Shown here: in pieces, positions 36,530 through 48,030 of the stretch
How the letters are laid out: each line of letters begins with the position of its first letter
How positions within the stretch are numbered: position 1 is the stretch's first letter
Origin: Mesorhabditis belari
Lineage: Eukaryota; Nematoda; Chromadorea; Rhabditida; Rhabditidae
Direction: 5' to 3'
Assembly (NCBI GenBank): GCA_958450365.1
Contig: CAUEEP010000911.1
Coordinates: forward strand, 930,001 to 994,000
DNA length: 64,000 bases
Program-made: the position numbers and the translations under genes
The notes under the pieces: generated by a model
What the model was told of the DNA's origin: nothing
The model's database searches: none
The model's input: only the letters and a program-made list of their open reading frames with translations

Positions 36530-36535
36530 AATAAA
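36530..36535 (+). terminator. Polyadenylation signal of CMTR1
   Basis: AATAAA about 340 bases after the CMTR1 stop codon. Confidence 0.55.
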
Positions 36536-36545
36536 GTGAAGAATT

Positions 36546-37400
36546 TTATTTGAGATTTGACGCTTTTGGTGACATGAAGGGCTAGGTGGATTTCCTGATT
36601 CTTGTGTGAAATTTTGAGATTACTTGCATTTGAAAGATATCCGCGTTTTCATTTCAGACAGACAACAGTAGCTCGAATTTAAACGATTTGCGGAAACGAT
36701 CAAAACAACTCTACGATCTTGATTCTATTTTGATAGGATTTTAATGTAAAGTTCATCTTTTTGACTGTTTAGTTTTCCAAACTGTCTTTATGACTGACCA
36801 AGCTGACTGTCTTTCTACCAGCCGAAAAATCTGCCTAACAACGGGTTTTTCTGGCTGGGTGTTTTGGGGCTGACGTATAGTTTGATCTCTCAAGTGAAAG
36901 GGCCTCCTCCCCTTCCACTACAAGTACAAAAACTTGTAACAACAGAACGGAAATCTGAAAGTTTTTGTCATCGAATGGGTTCAGCGAAAAACGGCTTTTA
37001 CATGCTTCGATTTGCCGATTTCTTCAACCTTGAATCCCCCGGATAATTCGGCCTCAGTGCGTTAGCTTTTTCGCCTTTTTCATCTCAATGGAGTGATCAC
37101 TTTTTAACGATTCTGTTACACGTTAAATCATTATGTTTTCGAGGGACTTTACGGATAATGGTGTTAGCAATTAGCTCAGCTAAACTTGGTCATTCTCATT
37201 ACATTCCAGATAATCCTTTTCAATCCCATTGACCTTCAAAGTACCCGTTATTGTTGTAGAATTGATTGTTTGTTGTCACGTTTCATTGTTTTCTTGTTTC
37301 CTTGGTTATTCTTGCATTTGTTACAAATAAAGTTTGGAATTTTATTGAGAAAGATGGAATTTTGTCGTGAATTCGCGGGAATTCTATACTTTTAGCTAGT
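36546..37400. other. Intergenic sequence with no gene recognised
   Basis: Only short ORFs without codon bias or splice context. From about 37195 the sequence is a diverged copy of 49000 onward, the left edge of the segmentally duplicated region. Confidence 0.6.
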
Positions 37401-37549
37401 TAAGAGCGGTTAAATTTCCAATTCTTGGAAACGTTTATCTATATCGATAAATTTTTCTCATTAGGAATGATGAGTTTCGTGAAAGCGCTGGTTTTGAAAT
37501 TGTTTTGTTATCTAAATTTCACGAAAAGTCTAATCTTTTATGTTTCAGG

Positions 37550-38480
37550 TATAAATGATCGTCAATTGGCGATGACCAATTGGAGAAGAAAATGGAGAAG
37601 AAAAAAAGGGAAATGAGGATCGAAATGGAGAAGAAAATGGAACGATTGAGGGATCAACTCAACCATTTCCGATGAAGAAGTTGGATCAAGATAAGAGTGG
37701 AGCCGGTGAAGATGCGTTTCTTTCGCTCTCGATGCTGAATCTCAAGACGTTCCCAATGGAGAAATTGTGTTACGATCTGAAGTTGGAGTTCCAGAACTCC
37801 AACTGAAAGGAGGTTCCAGAAAAAAAAGGACACAAAGGAATTGTTTTGTTTTTTTTGTGGAATAGTTTTGGGTAATTATACACCAAGAAATTTCCGGAGT
37901 CACCACGATTTTACTTGGATTTCGATCCCCACCATCCTTTGATCGAATGCATCACTTCGTGTTACGGATTGAAGCTTTGGTCTTCTCATGATTCGTCAAT
38001 CATCGAAGTCAAGCATGAAGCATCCCTGAAACAATTGAAGACGTTGATCAATTGAATGTCAAATTTTTCTCGAGAACGATGTGAGAAATTCTTTTCAATA
38101 TCCCCACGCATTCGCGCAGACAACTCTGATTTTTGAATTCGATTCAGTCGTCGAAGATCAATCCCTGAACGATCAACTTGGAAATTGGAAATCATCGAAA
38201 AGAACAACAACAACGAAGAATGTGAGAAAATCAAACTGAAGAATCTTTCGGAGTATCTCTTCTATGCTTGATACAATGTCTTTGGCAAAGACACGGATCA
38301 AAGTTATTAAGATGAATGCGTATGAAATTTTGAAGCTGGTCGTTTATTGGATCGTTGAGCATGGTGTCTAACCAAAAATTTGGTAGTCGGTTTTTAGACT
38401 TGGGTTGATTGGTCCGATGGTTAAATCCCATTTAACCAAGGAACCCTTTCTCATGGAATACTCAGAAATGAAATAAGGAT
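37550..38480 (+). pseudogene. Decayed F-box-like family gene (relic 1)
   Basis: After a TTTCAG acceptor the sequence encodes a charged helix (EMRIEMEKKMERLRDQLNHF), then, after a stop, the family N-terminal motif LKTFPMEKLCYDLKLEF at 37730-37790, broken by stops. Weak matches to the family's central region follow at 38050-38370 (SLNDQ-like text), and a C-terminal scrap is at 38430-38480. It is duplicated with about the same lesions at 49330-50140, so it was already dead, or differently organised, before duplication. Confidence 0.6.
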
Positions 38481-38926
38481 GGAGAATCTACATCTACATG
38501 CATGATAAATAAATTGCATCTACATGATAAATAAGACTACAGTTGCGGAAAAAGATACTTTGGACCCGTACTTTTTGGCTTTCTAGATTCGACGTGAGTG
38601 AAATGATCGATTTGATGCTTAATGCTATAATTTTTTTGATTGTTTAGATTTATAAATGTTTAGAGTTGTTCCGATTAGAATGTTGTTGCTTTTTGCTATG
38701 TTTTACTAGCTTTTCTCGTTATTGTTGTTACTCGGAATAAATTTATAAAACATTGTTCGATGATGAAGTTACTGTTTGAAGCAGTTGTCGATTTCTTGAT
38801 GGATTGACTTGTTTTTGACTTATTCCAGCTATATCTCAATTTCACTATTTCCTAACATTTCCGTTATCTGTAAAGCGCCTCTTTATGTCAAAACAAAGTC
38901 TAATCTTTTTATTTATAGGTGGAAGA

Positions 38927-39894
38927 ATGGCGTCGATCGAAATGAAGAATTTGAGGTCATTTCCAATGGAGACGTTGTGCTTCGATTTGAAATTGGAAGC
39001 GTTGGAGCAAATGGAACCAAGGGATGTGTATGAGTTGGCCAAGGTGAATCAAGGATTCCAGGGGATGCTCGTGAGGCGTCCTTCGATCGTTTTTGGAGAG
39101 CACGTCTCTTGGATTCGATTTGACGATGAGATTTGGATCAAGAAGTTTTCGAATTCAAATTAAATGGAGCTCAATGTCGATCGTCTCTTTTCTCACTTTT
39201 CTTTCGTCAAGAGGATTCGATCGTGCGACGAATTGTTGTTTCTGATCGCTCATCAATTCAACGGGAAATCTACACTTCTGAACAATTTGAAGTCGGTGAA
39301 TCGATTAGTGCTGCGTGAGGATTCAAAAGAAGCCCTCGAGAGATTCTTCTCAAATTTCCACGCATCGATCAAGAAAGAAGCATTACTGGATATCTACGGC
39401 AGTGCTTTCAATGATCAAGTGATCAAAGATCGGATGGGGAATTTTATGGTGGGACCTCAACTCAAGGATTGCGAGAGGGTTTGGCTTCACTGTCGTACTG
39501 AAGATTCAGTTCGCTTTTTCTACAACGCATTGTTGAAGTCTCAAATCAAAAACGTTCTTATGCGTTTGATTCATCGGGTTGCATGGATTTGATTATTCAA
39601 CAGATCATCACCAAAGGAATCCCGAGCAAGAACCCTGAGGCTGCTATTTTCCTTGATCATATAACCGCTTACTTCACGATGGATCTCTCACAATATCCAG
39701 GAATGCGACGAATCGATGGAGAGAATCGACTTCGACTTCTCAAACAGGCGAAGGATCGTATGGGGAATTTTGGATTTTTCTTCAGGGAAGAAAGCTCAAT
39801 TTTCCGTCGACGCTTTGATTCAACCAAGGACTGCATCTGCGTGTGCAACAAAGGATATACTGGGTTCTTGGCTTTCTACATCCTCGTCGATTAA
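38927..39894 (+). pseudogene. F-box-like family gene, copy 1, broken by one stop and one frameshift
   Basis: Starts MASIEMKNLRSFPMETLCFD after a TTTATAG acceptor at 38918. A GAA-to-TAA change at 39161 interrupts it; copy 2 has Glu there. A one-base deletion near 39555 (GCGTTTGATT where copy 2 has GCGTATTGATT) shifts frame. The rest, including SQYPGMRRIDGENRLRLLKQ and the FRRRFDSTKDCI ending, is well preserved, so the lesions are recent. AATAAA follows near 40018. Confidence 0.85.
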
Positions 39895-40450
39895 AATGAT
39901 CACTCTTGGATGATTCATTGTATATTTTTGTCGCTTTCTATCATTGTTTCCATCTTTTAAATTGACAGATTATTGGTCTTTTTTTCTGCTATATTTTGCG
40001 GCCTTTCATTTATCCAAAATAAAGTTTTAAAATCTTTTGTGAGATGAAAAGAAAACGGTTGGAGATTTTCTGTACTTTTGAATGGCTCTGAAAGTGTCAG
40101 TGCGTTCGAAGTTGTCAAATTTTTAAGGAGATCTCTGATAATCTTTTTTCAACGTTTTTGCTCTATGAAAGCTGTAATTTGCAAATTTTTCCATCTCAAA
40201 ACCTTCCAAATCGACATTTTACTATCAAAAACAAACTCCAAAACACGAAAATGAAAACAAGCATCAAAAATTGAAATTTTGCAAAATTCGAGAAAAATTC
40301 GTTAAGGCCACACCGAAAATGAGAGAAATTTGACGAGAAGTGACTTTTCGAAAAATTCTATAAAAAATCCATTTCTTTTTGAAAATTTCGAGTTACGTGA
40401 GCAACAGATTGGAGGAAAAATTGAAAGGTTTTTGGAAATCTTTTAATTTC
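39895..40450. other. 3' flank of F-box-like copy 1; nothing further seen
   Basis: Contains the conserved family 3' flank (CAAAATAAAGTTTTAAAATC) and A/T-rich text shared with 51.6-52.0 kb. No coding signal. Confidence 0.6.
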
Positions 40451-40459
40451 GCCGAGGAA

Positions 40460-40843
40460 TCAAGCTGAACTCTTCAGCGGCTGCAATTCGAGGGTTTTCG
40501 CCGTCTCCTCGCCGTACTTTTGCAGTTCCCACGCTCGCAACTTTCGCAATGGGATGCAGATGAGACCTGGAAATTGAGTTTTTTGTATTAAAATGCAAAT
40601 TTTCGTATTTGTTTCCCATCAAAACCCAGTCAATTCGCATTTTGCGTAATTTTTATCGCCTCGGCAAACGAAAGTTATTTTAATTTCTTGACACAACGAC
40701 ACTTTTACAGTATTATTGCCCGTTTCATAGTTTATAAATCCAGTATAATATTTGGAATCTATATTTCTCACCCGATAAAGTCATCAAGACGCCCATCATG
40801 TAGAACGATATGTCGAAATTGCCCGACCAGTCCTTGATGGACG
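40460..40843 (-). pseudogene. C-terminal fragment of a monocarboxylate-transporter-like (SLC16/MFS) gene
   Basis: Two exons join in frame: 40843-40772 and 40566-40460, with good AG and GT borders. They read IKDWSGNFDISFYMMGVLM, then LICIPLRKLRAWELQKY and a short tail ending LKSSA before TGA. In SLC16 transporters this is the loop after helix 10 (usually DxTGxYxxSFY), helix 11-12 and the cytosolic tail. No upstream transporter exon is visible. Transposase sequence begins within about 30 bases upstream of the first exon, so the gene appears truncated by element insertion or was carried here as a fragment. Confidence 0.6.
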
Positions 40844-40869
40844 CTGAAAATGGGGGTTGTAGAGATCTG

Positions 40870-41246
40870 TGACAACGTTGGAGATGTTTGGCAAGCTCTC
40901 GTGTTTTTTTTTGCCTTGGATCGGCTTGAATAAGTTGTTCCAATTCATTATTATCGCTGCCGAGCAATGCCCATCTGGCTCGTCTTCAAGCGATTCCTTA
41001 TACCTTCGAGCAAATCGTAGCTGAATCGGGCAAACCATAGCTGGCAGGATCTTTCCGTCATAACTTCTTCTCCAAAAGCGGATCACGAAGTGATTTGGCA
41101 GCGTTATTGCCCATCTTGAAATCGTAGAGAAGAAACGAAACATATTGTTGATCCACCATGATCTTGAGCAAATATAAATTAAAAAGTGAAAGCTCTGACT
41201 CAGAAAAATAAAAATAAAGTAAACATTCAAGAGTACAACTAAACAA
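40870..41246 (-). mobile_element. Decayed mariner transposase, N-terminal part
   Basis: Minus-strand fragments read FLLYDFKMGNNAAKSLRD, then ESLEDEPDGHCSA, then LIQADPRQKKTRELAKHLQ. These are the paired helix-turn-helix region of mariner transposases, broken by frameshifts. No catalytic part remains on this strand. Confidence 0.7.
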
Positions 41247-41379
41247 AAGACAATTAAAAAGATTTCCGGGTTAAAAAATCGAACATAAAATAGACCACAG
41301 AACAAAAGTATACAAAATTGGGAGTTATTGGGAGTTATTGGATACTGGGAGTGCTAGAAGTTATAGGATAGCAAGCAAA

Positions 41380-43106
41380 CACTTAACTCTCAACTATACA
41401 CTAATCAACTTCAGAATCGGGCTAAAGCCCTTGAGACAAAAAGACTAGAGCTGAGGTCATATTGCAGCATGACAATGCTCGCCTAAACACTGCTAAACTG
41501 GCTGGCTCTACAACCAAGAGCTTGGATTGGGAACTTTCCCCTCACCAAGCATATTCCCCAGATTGCCATTGATTTCAAACAATGGAAAATACCTTAGTCA
41601 GAGAACAAGATAACAAGATAACAAGATGAAGATGAAAAAATACCAAAAAATGGGTACAGAGCTCAAAATGAAAGCTTTTTACGAAAGAGGAATTCGCCTT
41701 CTACCAGTAAAATGGGCACAGGTTATCGAAAAAGATAAAAACTATTTTGACTGATTTATTAGGTTGTCCAGTTATAAATGCGCTACAGAAAAACTCATAA
41801 CCACTTAAGATAACAACTCTTTATTTTAAAACCAACAGTTTCACAGCTCAATCAACAATATATTCACCATTTGTTAATAATATTTGTTTCCATCTTCCAT
41901 GCAAAGAATGAATTTCCTCCGCGTAAAAATTGGCTTGTTTTAAGGCATCCATTTTTCGGCTATCCATTTTTCGGCCTCTTGAACTTCTTTGAACTTGTTT
42001 CCGGCCAAATGGTTTCGCATTGAGCGAAATAAATGGTAATCCGAAGGAGAAATATCCGGAGAATATGGGAGAGTTTCGGGAGACGCGGGAGAGTTTCCCA
42101 GCCCAACTCTTCGAGTTTTTCCTGAACAATCTTTGCAACGTGTGGACGGGCGTTATCTTGAATGAACTTTATGTTTGAAGGATCAAGGCCTTTTTGTAGC
42201 AATACATTGTTCACTCGTTCCAGTTGTTGTGCATACGTTTCACCGGTGATTGTTAGTCCAGGTTTAAGCAGCTAAAAATAAACAATGCCTTGGGAACTCC
42301 ACCAGACAGTAAGCATTACTTTCTTGCCATGAAAGTCGGGTTTTGGTGCTGGTATTGGCTCCTCACCAGGTTCTAGCCATTGCCGTTTTTGTGTAGAATT
42401 ATCATATTGGATCCATTTTTCATCGCAAGTAAGGATTTCATCGTAAAACCCAGTATTTTTTTGCCAAACGAAGAAGAATAGTAACACGAGTAGCTTTATT
42501 GGCATTGCTGAGAAGATGAGGAACCCATTTCCCTTGTCGGCTTATTTTCCCCAATTGATGTAAATGCTCGAAAATTGTTTGAGGGCTTGCTCTAAATATT
42601 TCTGCAAGTTCACGTGTAGTTTGTCGAGGATCCATTTCTATCGCCTGCTTCAGTACTGCATTATCGATTGCAGGAGGCCGTCGTTGGTGGTTTTCGTCTT
42701 CCAAAGATTCATTTCCTTCTCGAAATCGTTGAAACCATCAGCGACACTGGCTTTCCGAAGTAGCATCTTTGCCAAATACTTTGCAGAGATCTCGATGAGA
42801 TTCAACGGCATTTTTGCCCAATTTGAAGTTATACCAAAGACTGGCACAAAGACAAAACTTCGTCTCGGCAATCTAAACACGGAAATTAAATCAAAAATTA
42901 ATTAGTTTAACGTCAAAAACACGAAAAGTTGTAATAAATAAGAAATCTTGAACAGCATATAGAGAATAGGGTTTGATAAAATTGTATAGCCCTAAGGTAC
43001 GCTGTTCAAGAGCAGGCGCGCACTCATAACTGGACAACCTAATATATGGCTTTATTGAATAAATATTTCTGTTTCAAATGGACTCATTACTTATCGGCCA
43101 ACCCAA
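41380..43106 (+). mobile_element. Older mariner relic (C-terminal half), split by a younger mariner
   Basis: Plus-strand fragments read VILQHDNARLNTAKLAG, the DNARPH-type catalytic motif, with the expected proline altered, then HQAYSPDCH with a stop, and end FYERGIRLLPVKWAQVIEK. The 3' end resumes after the inserted element and finishes at a TIR-like TTATCGGCCAACCCAA followed by TA at 43107. The 5' TIR and N-terminal half were not found on this strand. Confidence 0.65.
41759..43042 (-). mobile_element. Full-length mariner element (1284 bp), transposase degenerate
   Basis: 25-bp terminal inverted repeats (TTAGGTTGTCCAGTTAT at 41759 and its complement ending at 43042, two mismatches) are flanked by TA at 41757 and 43043. 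The minus-strand transposase reads GNESLEDENHQRRPPAIDNA, LTCDEKWIQYDN (first catalytic Asp), IQDNARPHVAKIV (second) and PYSPDISPSDYHLF (third, DD34D type). It carries an in-frame TGA in the N-terminal domain, a TAG before LLKPG, a frameshift and an early stop near the C-terminus, so it is not autonomous. Confidence 0.9.
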
Positions 43107-43154
43107 TAGTATGCACCGAAAGTTTTGACCAAGACCACAGCGCAGCTTTGCAAT

Positions 43155-43770
43155 TTCTAGGCGTATGTATCCGACATGGAACCCTTTGCGCCCGACGTGA
43201 GACCGACCCCAGCACCGCCGAACGCCACCATTGCCACAACAACAGAAATAGGAATGACAACAGCAACAACACACAACAACAACAACAACAACAACAACAC
43301 TAATGACTATATCAACAGAAAGTGCTCAGACCACAATTGGAGAGAAAACAACGCAATTCAGCACTACGATCGAAGCCACTACAAAACTTTCTTTTCACTT
43401 CTTTAATCCCTTTTCTCATATTTTTATCGTTTGGGTCTCTTTGTGATTTTGCTTCCATTTCTCGGCTGCTTTTAAACAGTAATTAGAAATTGTAAAATGA
43501 AGGCAAAGTTGTTTTCAGAATCACATCGCAGCACTAAAAGTAATGATGTTAATATTTTTCGATTTGTTCTTTTTCAAAGGTGTGTCTTCATCAAACGGAT
43601 CGCTGACTTGGGTTCAGAGCTTCAGAAGCAAATTCCATTTCATTGAACATTAATTTTTCCCATTTGATTGAACAAAAGACGAGCGCGAGCGGCGGGAATC
43701 GAAAGTCGACGAGACAGAGACGAAGCTAAAAGCGGCTGGAATCGTGAAACCGCCGGATGGTCCGTGAATT
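43155..43770 (+). other. Coding-like orphan exons of an unrecognised gene
   Basis: Three plus-strand blocks look like exons. After TTTCTAG at about 43161 comes YVSDMEPFAPDVRPTPAP and a CAA-rich repeat. After TTCAAAG at about 43580 comes SSSNGSLTWVQSFRSKFHF. After AAAAG near 43679 comes a charged tail, ERRESKVDETETKLKAAG, ending VKPPDGP before TGA. They do not assemble into a credible protein. They may be remnants of one gene disrupted next to the mariner cluster. Confidence 0.25.
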
Positions 43771-43808
43771 TCGATTAATATTTAAAATTGTTCGAGTCAT
43801 TTATCCAG

Positions 43809-43950
43809 CTGGAACGCACACTAGCCGTTTGGCTTATAAGTTCCAAGTTTTTAGCCTTCTGAATGGGTAGCTTTTCGGGGTAATCCCTTTCCTCTTTTCC
43901 AATTGAGCTAGGACCAAAATTTTGAAGCCATTTCTTCATCTGGAGCGCAC
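43809..43950 (+). repeat. Isolated pair of the phased 11-mer
   Basis: CTGGAACGCAC at 43809 and CTGGAGCGCAC at 43940, both followed by ACTAGCC, 131 bases apart. They match the family b form (CTGGAGCGCACACTAGC) of the 1.8-6 kb region, more than 20 kb away. Confidence 0.8.
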
Positions 43951-44149
43951 ACTAGCCAATTTGCATATTTGCTTTAGTAGTTTTCAATTTTATCGGCCCA
44001 GCAGGCCTGGGTCTAGCTCTACCCTGGGACCTCTCCTTGGTCTGACCAAGCCTGCCCCCTCAGTCTCTTCTCTATTTACTCCTTCCCGCTCCACACTACT
44101 TAAAGCTACTAATCCCCATACTTATTTATCCATTTCTCACAAATAATTT

Positions 44150-45010
44150 TTGGAGCTGCTCTTGGTGGTTGTTTTTCTTAAGTTGCTGATTTTGCTTCTC
44201 GATTTTCGCATTCTTTCTATTATCAACGAACACAATGTGCATTTTTAGAGCCATCACATGTTCGTTGATGTCGGGCCTCTCTCTTCCCTCGTCAATGACC
44301 GCTTGTCGTTTTGCTTGTCGTCTTCGCGCTTCTCTTCATGGATTCGACTAGTGGGTCACTCGGGCATTAGCACGTAAGTGGTTAAGCCTAACTGGGAAGA
44401 AGTATGGGTAGATCTGCGTTGCGTTGTTGCTGTTAGAAGTAGGCTTATGGTTGCGAGAAGTGGAGTTAAGCTCGATTTTGCGCTCTTGGAAGTGGCAAAA
44501 CCACTTTAGCACTGAAAATATTGAGTAGCACTTTTAATCTTCTAAGCAGTATCAGCACTTTTTAAAATTATTCTCAAATTTAGCCACACTACCGCGAATG
44601 CACTTCACGATCCCGAAAAGAACACGGCCCATAACGATTGAGCGAGCCCGGTTGGAGCAGGCAGCCATTTTTGTTTTTTCGTGAGAACTCGGTGAGTTTT
44701 TTGACACGCAAAACTAATCATCTCATTTAGGTGCCAATACGATTGCATGTAGGCCACTAATGCGACCATTCGAATCATCCACCCTGGCAACTCGCCGGCG
44801 AAATTTCACAGAATGGCCGCTCTCCGCCATCCAACTCGGGGCCATCGTGATTCAGGTGCGAACAAGTGTTTCTTATTTTACTTTTTGTTTCAGGAATCAT
44901 AATTCGCTATCTTATCTTTTGGCAACAATTCGACTGACGATCAAATATACAAAAGAAACAAATCTGGCGGGGATACGCTGTTGTCGAAATGATGGCTTGG
45001 TTGGCGTTTA
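44150..45010 (-). pseudogene. Minus-strand membrane-protein module, copy 1
   Basis: Read on the minus strand, 44340-44150 encodes EARRRQAKRQAVIDEGRER followed by a polar helix (IEKQNQQLKKNN). 44700-44580 corresponds to the membrane span seen better in copy 3, and 44880-44740 to an upstream segment (GERPF region). Frames differ between blocks and a stop interrupts the upstream segment. It is head-to-head with F-box-like copy 2. Function unknown. Confidence 0.4.
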
Positions 45011-45715
45011 AAGTTTCGATCAAAATGGTTTGACTTTAGGTTCTCGTCGACGATTTTTCATTGTGTCGATTGTTGGGTGACCGAGTGGATGGGCTATTTT
45101 GGGGGTACTTTTGAGAGATTCTTGAAGGCAATTGAATATGATCAATTAATCTTGAGCTACACTGAACACTTTTGTTTAGTATGTGATTTCGCCGACATCT
45201 GTGTGGCATCAAGTGGACGTCCTCTACACATTACCGTCGACCACGAAAAAAAGTTAAGTTTTCGATTAAAAAGCTTGTAATCGATTAGCTTTCTTTGTTT
45301 TTTGAAAAAAACATGTCCCTATATTTCCTAGGCTTTGGCTCGGCAGAGGCACATAAATTTCGAATTGCAAACCTGACTTAAAAATGTTTTGTTCGTGGTC
45401 AGAGCCATCAATTACCCTACAAAAACTATATCTGAGAAAATTTCAAGTTCTCCCCCAACTGCCTTAGTACCTTCTTGTTATGTTTTGCTAGCTTTTCTCG
45501 TTATCGTTGTTACGTTGAATAAATGTATAAAATATTGTTCGATCATGAAGTTACTGTTTGAAGCAGTTGTCGATTTCTTGATGGATTGACTTATTTGTGA
45601 CTTATTCTAGCTTTATTTGTACCTCAATTGCACTATTTCCTAACATTTCCGGTATCCGTAAAGCACCTCTTTATGTCAAAACAAAATCTAATCTTTTTAT
45701 TTGCAGGTGAGAGTC

Positions 45716-46708
45716 ATGCGGTTCGAAATGAAGAATTTGAGGTCATTTCCAATGGAGACGTTGTGCGTCGATTTGAAATTGGAAGCGTTGGAACAAATGG
45801 AACCAGCGGATGTGCTTGAGTTGGCCAAGGTGAATCAAGGATTTCAAGGGATGCTGGTAAGGGATCCTTCGGTCGTTTTTGGAGACCACGTCTATCGGAT
45901 TCTATTTGTCGATTGGAGGATTTGGATCAAGAAGTTTGCCAATTCAAATGAAATGGAGCTTAATGTCGAACGTCCTTTTTCTCACTTTCCTTTCGTTAAG
46001 AAGATCCGATCTTGCGACCAATGGTGGTCTCTGTTCGATCATCAATTCAACGGGAAATATACACTTCTGAACAATTTGAAGTCGGTGAATCGGTTAGTAT
46101 TGCATGAGAATTCAAAAGAAGCCCTCGGGGGATTCTTCTCAAATTTCCACGCATCGATCAAGAAAGAAGCGACAGTGACTATCAACTCCAGTGCTTTCAA
46201 TGATCAATTGATCAAAGATTGGATCGAGAATTTTATGGCGGGACCTCAACTCAAGGGTTGCGAGATGATTTGGTTTTGCTGTCATACTGAAGATTCAGTT
46301 CGCTTTTTCTACAACGCTTTGTCGAAGACTGAAATTAAAAACGTTGTTATGCGTATTGATTCAGGGGATTGCGTGGATTTGATTATTCAAAAGATCATCA
46401 CCAATGGAATCCCGAGCAAGAACCCTGAGGCTGCTATTTTCGTTGGTGGTTGTAACTTTGGCTCCACGATAGATCTCTCACAATATCCAGGAATGCGACG
46501 AATCGATGGAGAGAATCGTCTTCGATTTCTCAAACAGGCGAACGATCTTGTGATGAACTTTGGATATTCTGATTTTTGGGGTTTTGATTACTTCAGGGAA
46601 GGAAGCTCAATTTTCCGTCGACGTTTTGATTCAACCAAGGACTGCATCTACGTTTACGACAATGAAGATATTGGAAGCTTCTTGGCTTTCTACATCCCCG
46701 TCGATTAA
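45716..46708 (+). CDS. F-box-like family protein, copy 2, intact (330 codons)
   Basis: Single-exon ORF starting MRFEMKNLRSFPMETLC ten bases after a TTTGCAG acceptor, so either trans-spliced or with an upstream noncoding exon. Residues about 5-50 (MKNLRSFPMETLCVDLKLEA, then MEPADVLELAKVN) have the F-box pattern of a proline-containing start, Leu-rich helix and an acidic D-LELAKV turn. If so, it would bind Skp1 and act as a substrate receptor of an SCF ubiquitin ligase. The C-terminal 250 residues, with SQYPGMRRIDGENRLRFL and FRRRFDSTKDCIYVY, may be a nematode FTH/DUF38-like recognition domain; I am unsure. A TATAAA lies about 190 bases upstream and AATAAA at 46830. Confidence 0.7.
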   Translation: MRFEMKNLRSFPMETLCVDLKLEALEQMEPADVLELAKVNQGFQGMLVRDPSVVFGDHVYRILFVDWRIWIKKFANSNEMELNVERPFSHFPFVKKIRSCDQWWSLFDHQFNGKYTLLNNLKSVNRLVLHENSKEALGGFFSNFHASIKKEATVTINSSAFNDQLIKDWIENFMAGPQLKGCEMIWFCCHTEDSVRFFYNALSKTEIKNVVMRIDSGDCVDLIIQKIITNGIPSKNPEAAIFVGGCNFGSTIDLSQYPGMRRIDGENRLRFLKQANDLVMNFGYSDFWGFDYFREGSSIFRRRFDSTKDCIYVYDNEDIGSFLAFYIPVD

Positions 46709-46888
46709 AATGATCACTCTTTGATGGTTTATTGAATATTTTTGTCGCTTTCTATCATTGTTTCCATTTTTGAATTGACAGATTATTGGTGTTTTGTCTG
46801 TTATATGTGGTTGGCTTTCAATTATTCAGAATAAAGTTTTCAAAACTTTTGTGAAATGAAAAGACAATGATTTGATATTATTTGATAT

Positions 46889-47239
46889 TTGATATTATAT
46901 GAAACCCACATCAAATATGCTGTAATCGGTTGTTACAACGAATTCGTTCCAGCCATTCAAAGGATTGTTAGCCACGGAATTCCGAGCAAAAAACCCGCAG
47001 CGGTTGTGAGAATTTTCGACGATTTTGTATACGATATAAAGGCTACAATCGTTGTTTTTCTCAAGGGATATCCAGGATTGAAACAAATTAACGGGCTAAA
47101 TCGTCAACCATTCATTGCATTGGCAAACGATCGTGGGAGGGGAAGCAGATATCCCGCTTTGGCGAAGAAAACTCTGTGTTTCAGACGAAATATCAATGCG
47201 ACGCGAGATTGCATCTACATGTATGTTGTCCTTGGATGA
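46889..47239 (+). pseudogene. F-box-like family C-terminal relic
   Basis: Reads IQRIVSHGIPSKKPAAV, YPGLKQINGLNRQPF and FRRNINATRDCIYMY, matching only the last third of the F-box-like proteins with heavy divergence. A one-base slip precedes the final AFYIKPDE-like text in another frame. Confidence 0.7.
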
Positions 47240-48030
47240 ATTTGAATTTGGAATTTCTCGCCTTTTACATCAAGCCCGATGAAATGATCGATCATTGATG
47301 TTTTATTGCTGTATTTTGCTAGCCTTACATTGCCTTTGCGTGCTTTAAATTCTGTTTTTGCCTTTAAGCTAGCATTAACTAATCTCAAACTCGGAGATTT
47401 ATCAAACCGAAACTTTTAAATTTTGGCGGTGAATGCCAGTTTTTCATGACTCTTTCTTGTGACTAGTTGATGGTTTATTCATTCTGTCTACTCGTGTTTG
47501 AATTTGAAATTTAATCTCCGTTAATTTGAATTTAAATGTCTGAGATTGAATTTGTATTCAATTCCTTTCCCTAAGATACTTGAATTTGACTTAATTTCTA
47601 AACTTTCTTTACGATAATTTCAAAACGAAAAAGATAATTTCAATTCAATTTTCAATTCTTTTCTGTACGTTTATGTTTTCTAAGCCAAAAGCGGCTCCTT
47701 CTATTTATTTACATATTCGGCTCACTTTTTTCATGCACCATGAATAAAGTATGATTATAAATGTTTGTTGCTCCTGTTAAAAATTAATTTGTAAACCCAA
47801 AAATAAGGTTTTCTGGGGAAAATGCCTGAATACCAATCGATTTTTCTCCGAATCATTCTTTCTTTCCGCTTGGCCTTTTTCGTTTCGAGTTGGACATCGC
47901 TGAAGAAAAGGCTTATCTAATCTGATCATTTTATATCGCCATTCTAATGGATTTTATCTATCCGTAACAAGTTGAATTCAAAAGTTAAATTCTGTTGTTC
48001 GAACTCCAAATTCGTTGTTGACGTAATGGA
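47240..48030. other. A/T-rich intergenic sequence, nothing recognised
   Basis: No ORF, repeat or splice structure that I can support. Confidence 0.6.

Noticed and set aside
38809..39042. ORFs around F-box-like starts in other frames, and the MSKQSLIFLFIGGR extension upstream of MASIEM
   Set aside because: The extension spans a TTTATAG splice acceptor and is not conserved as protein between copies (TTTGCAG/VRV variants).
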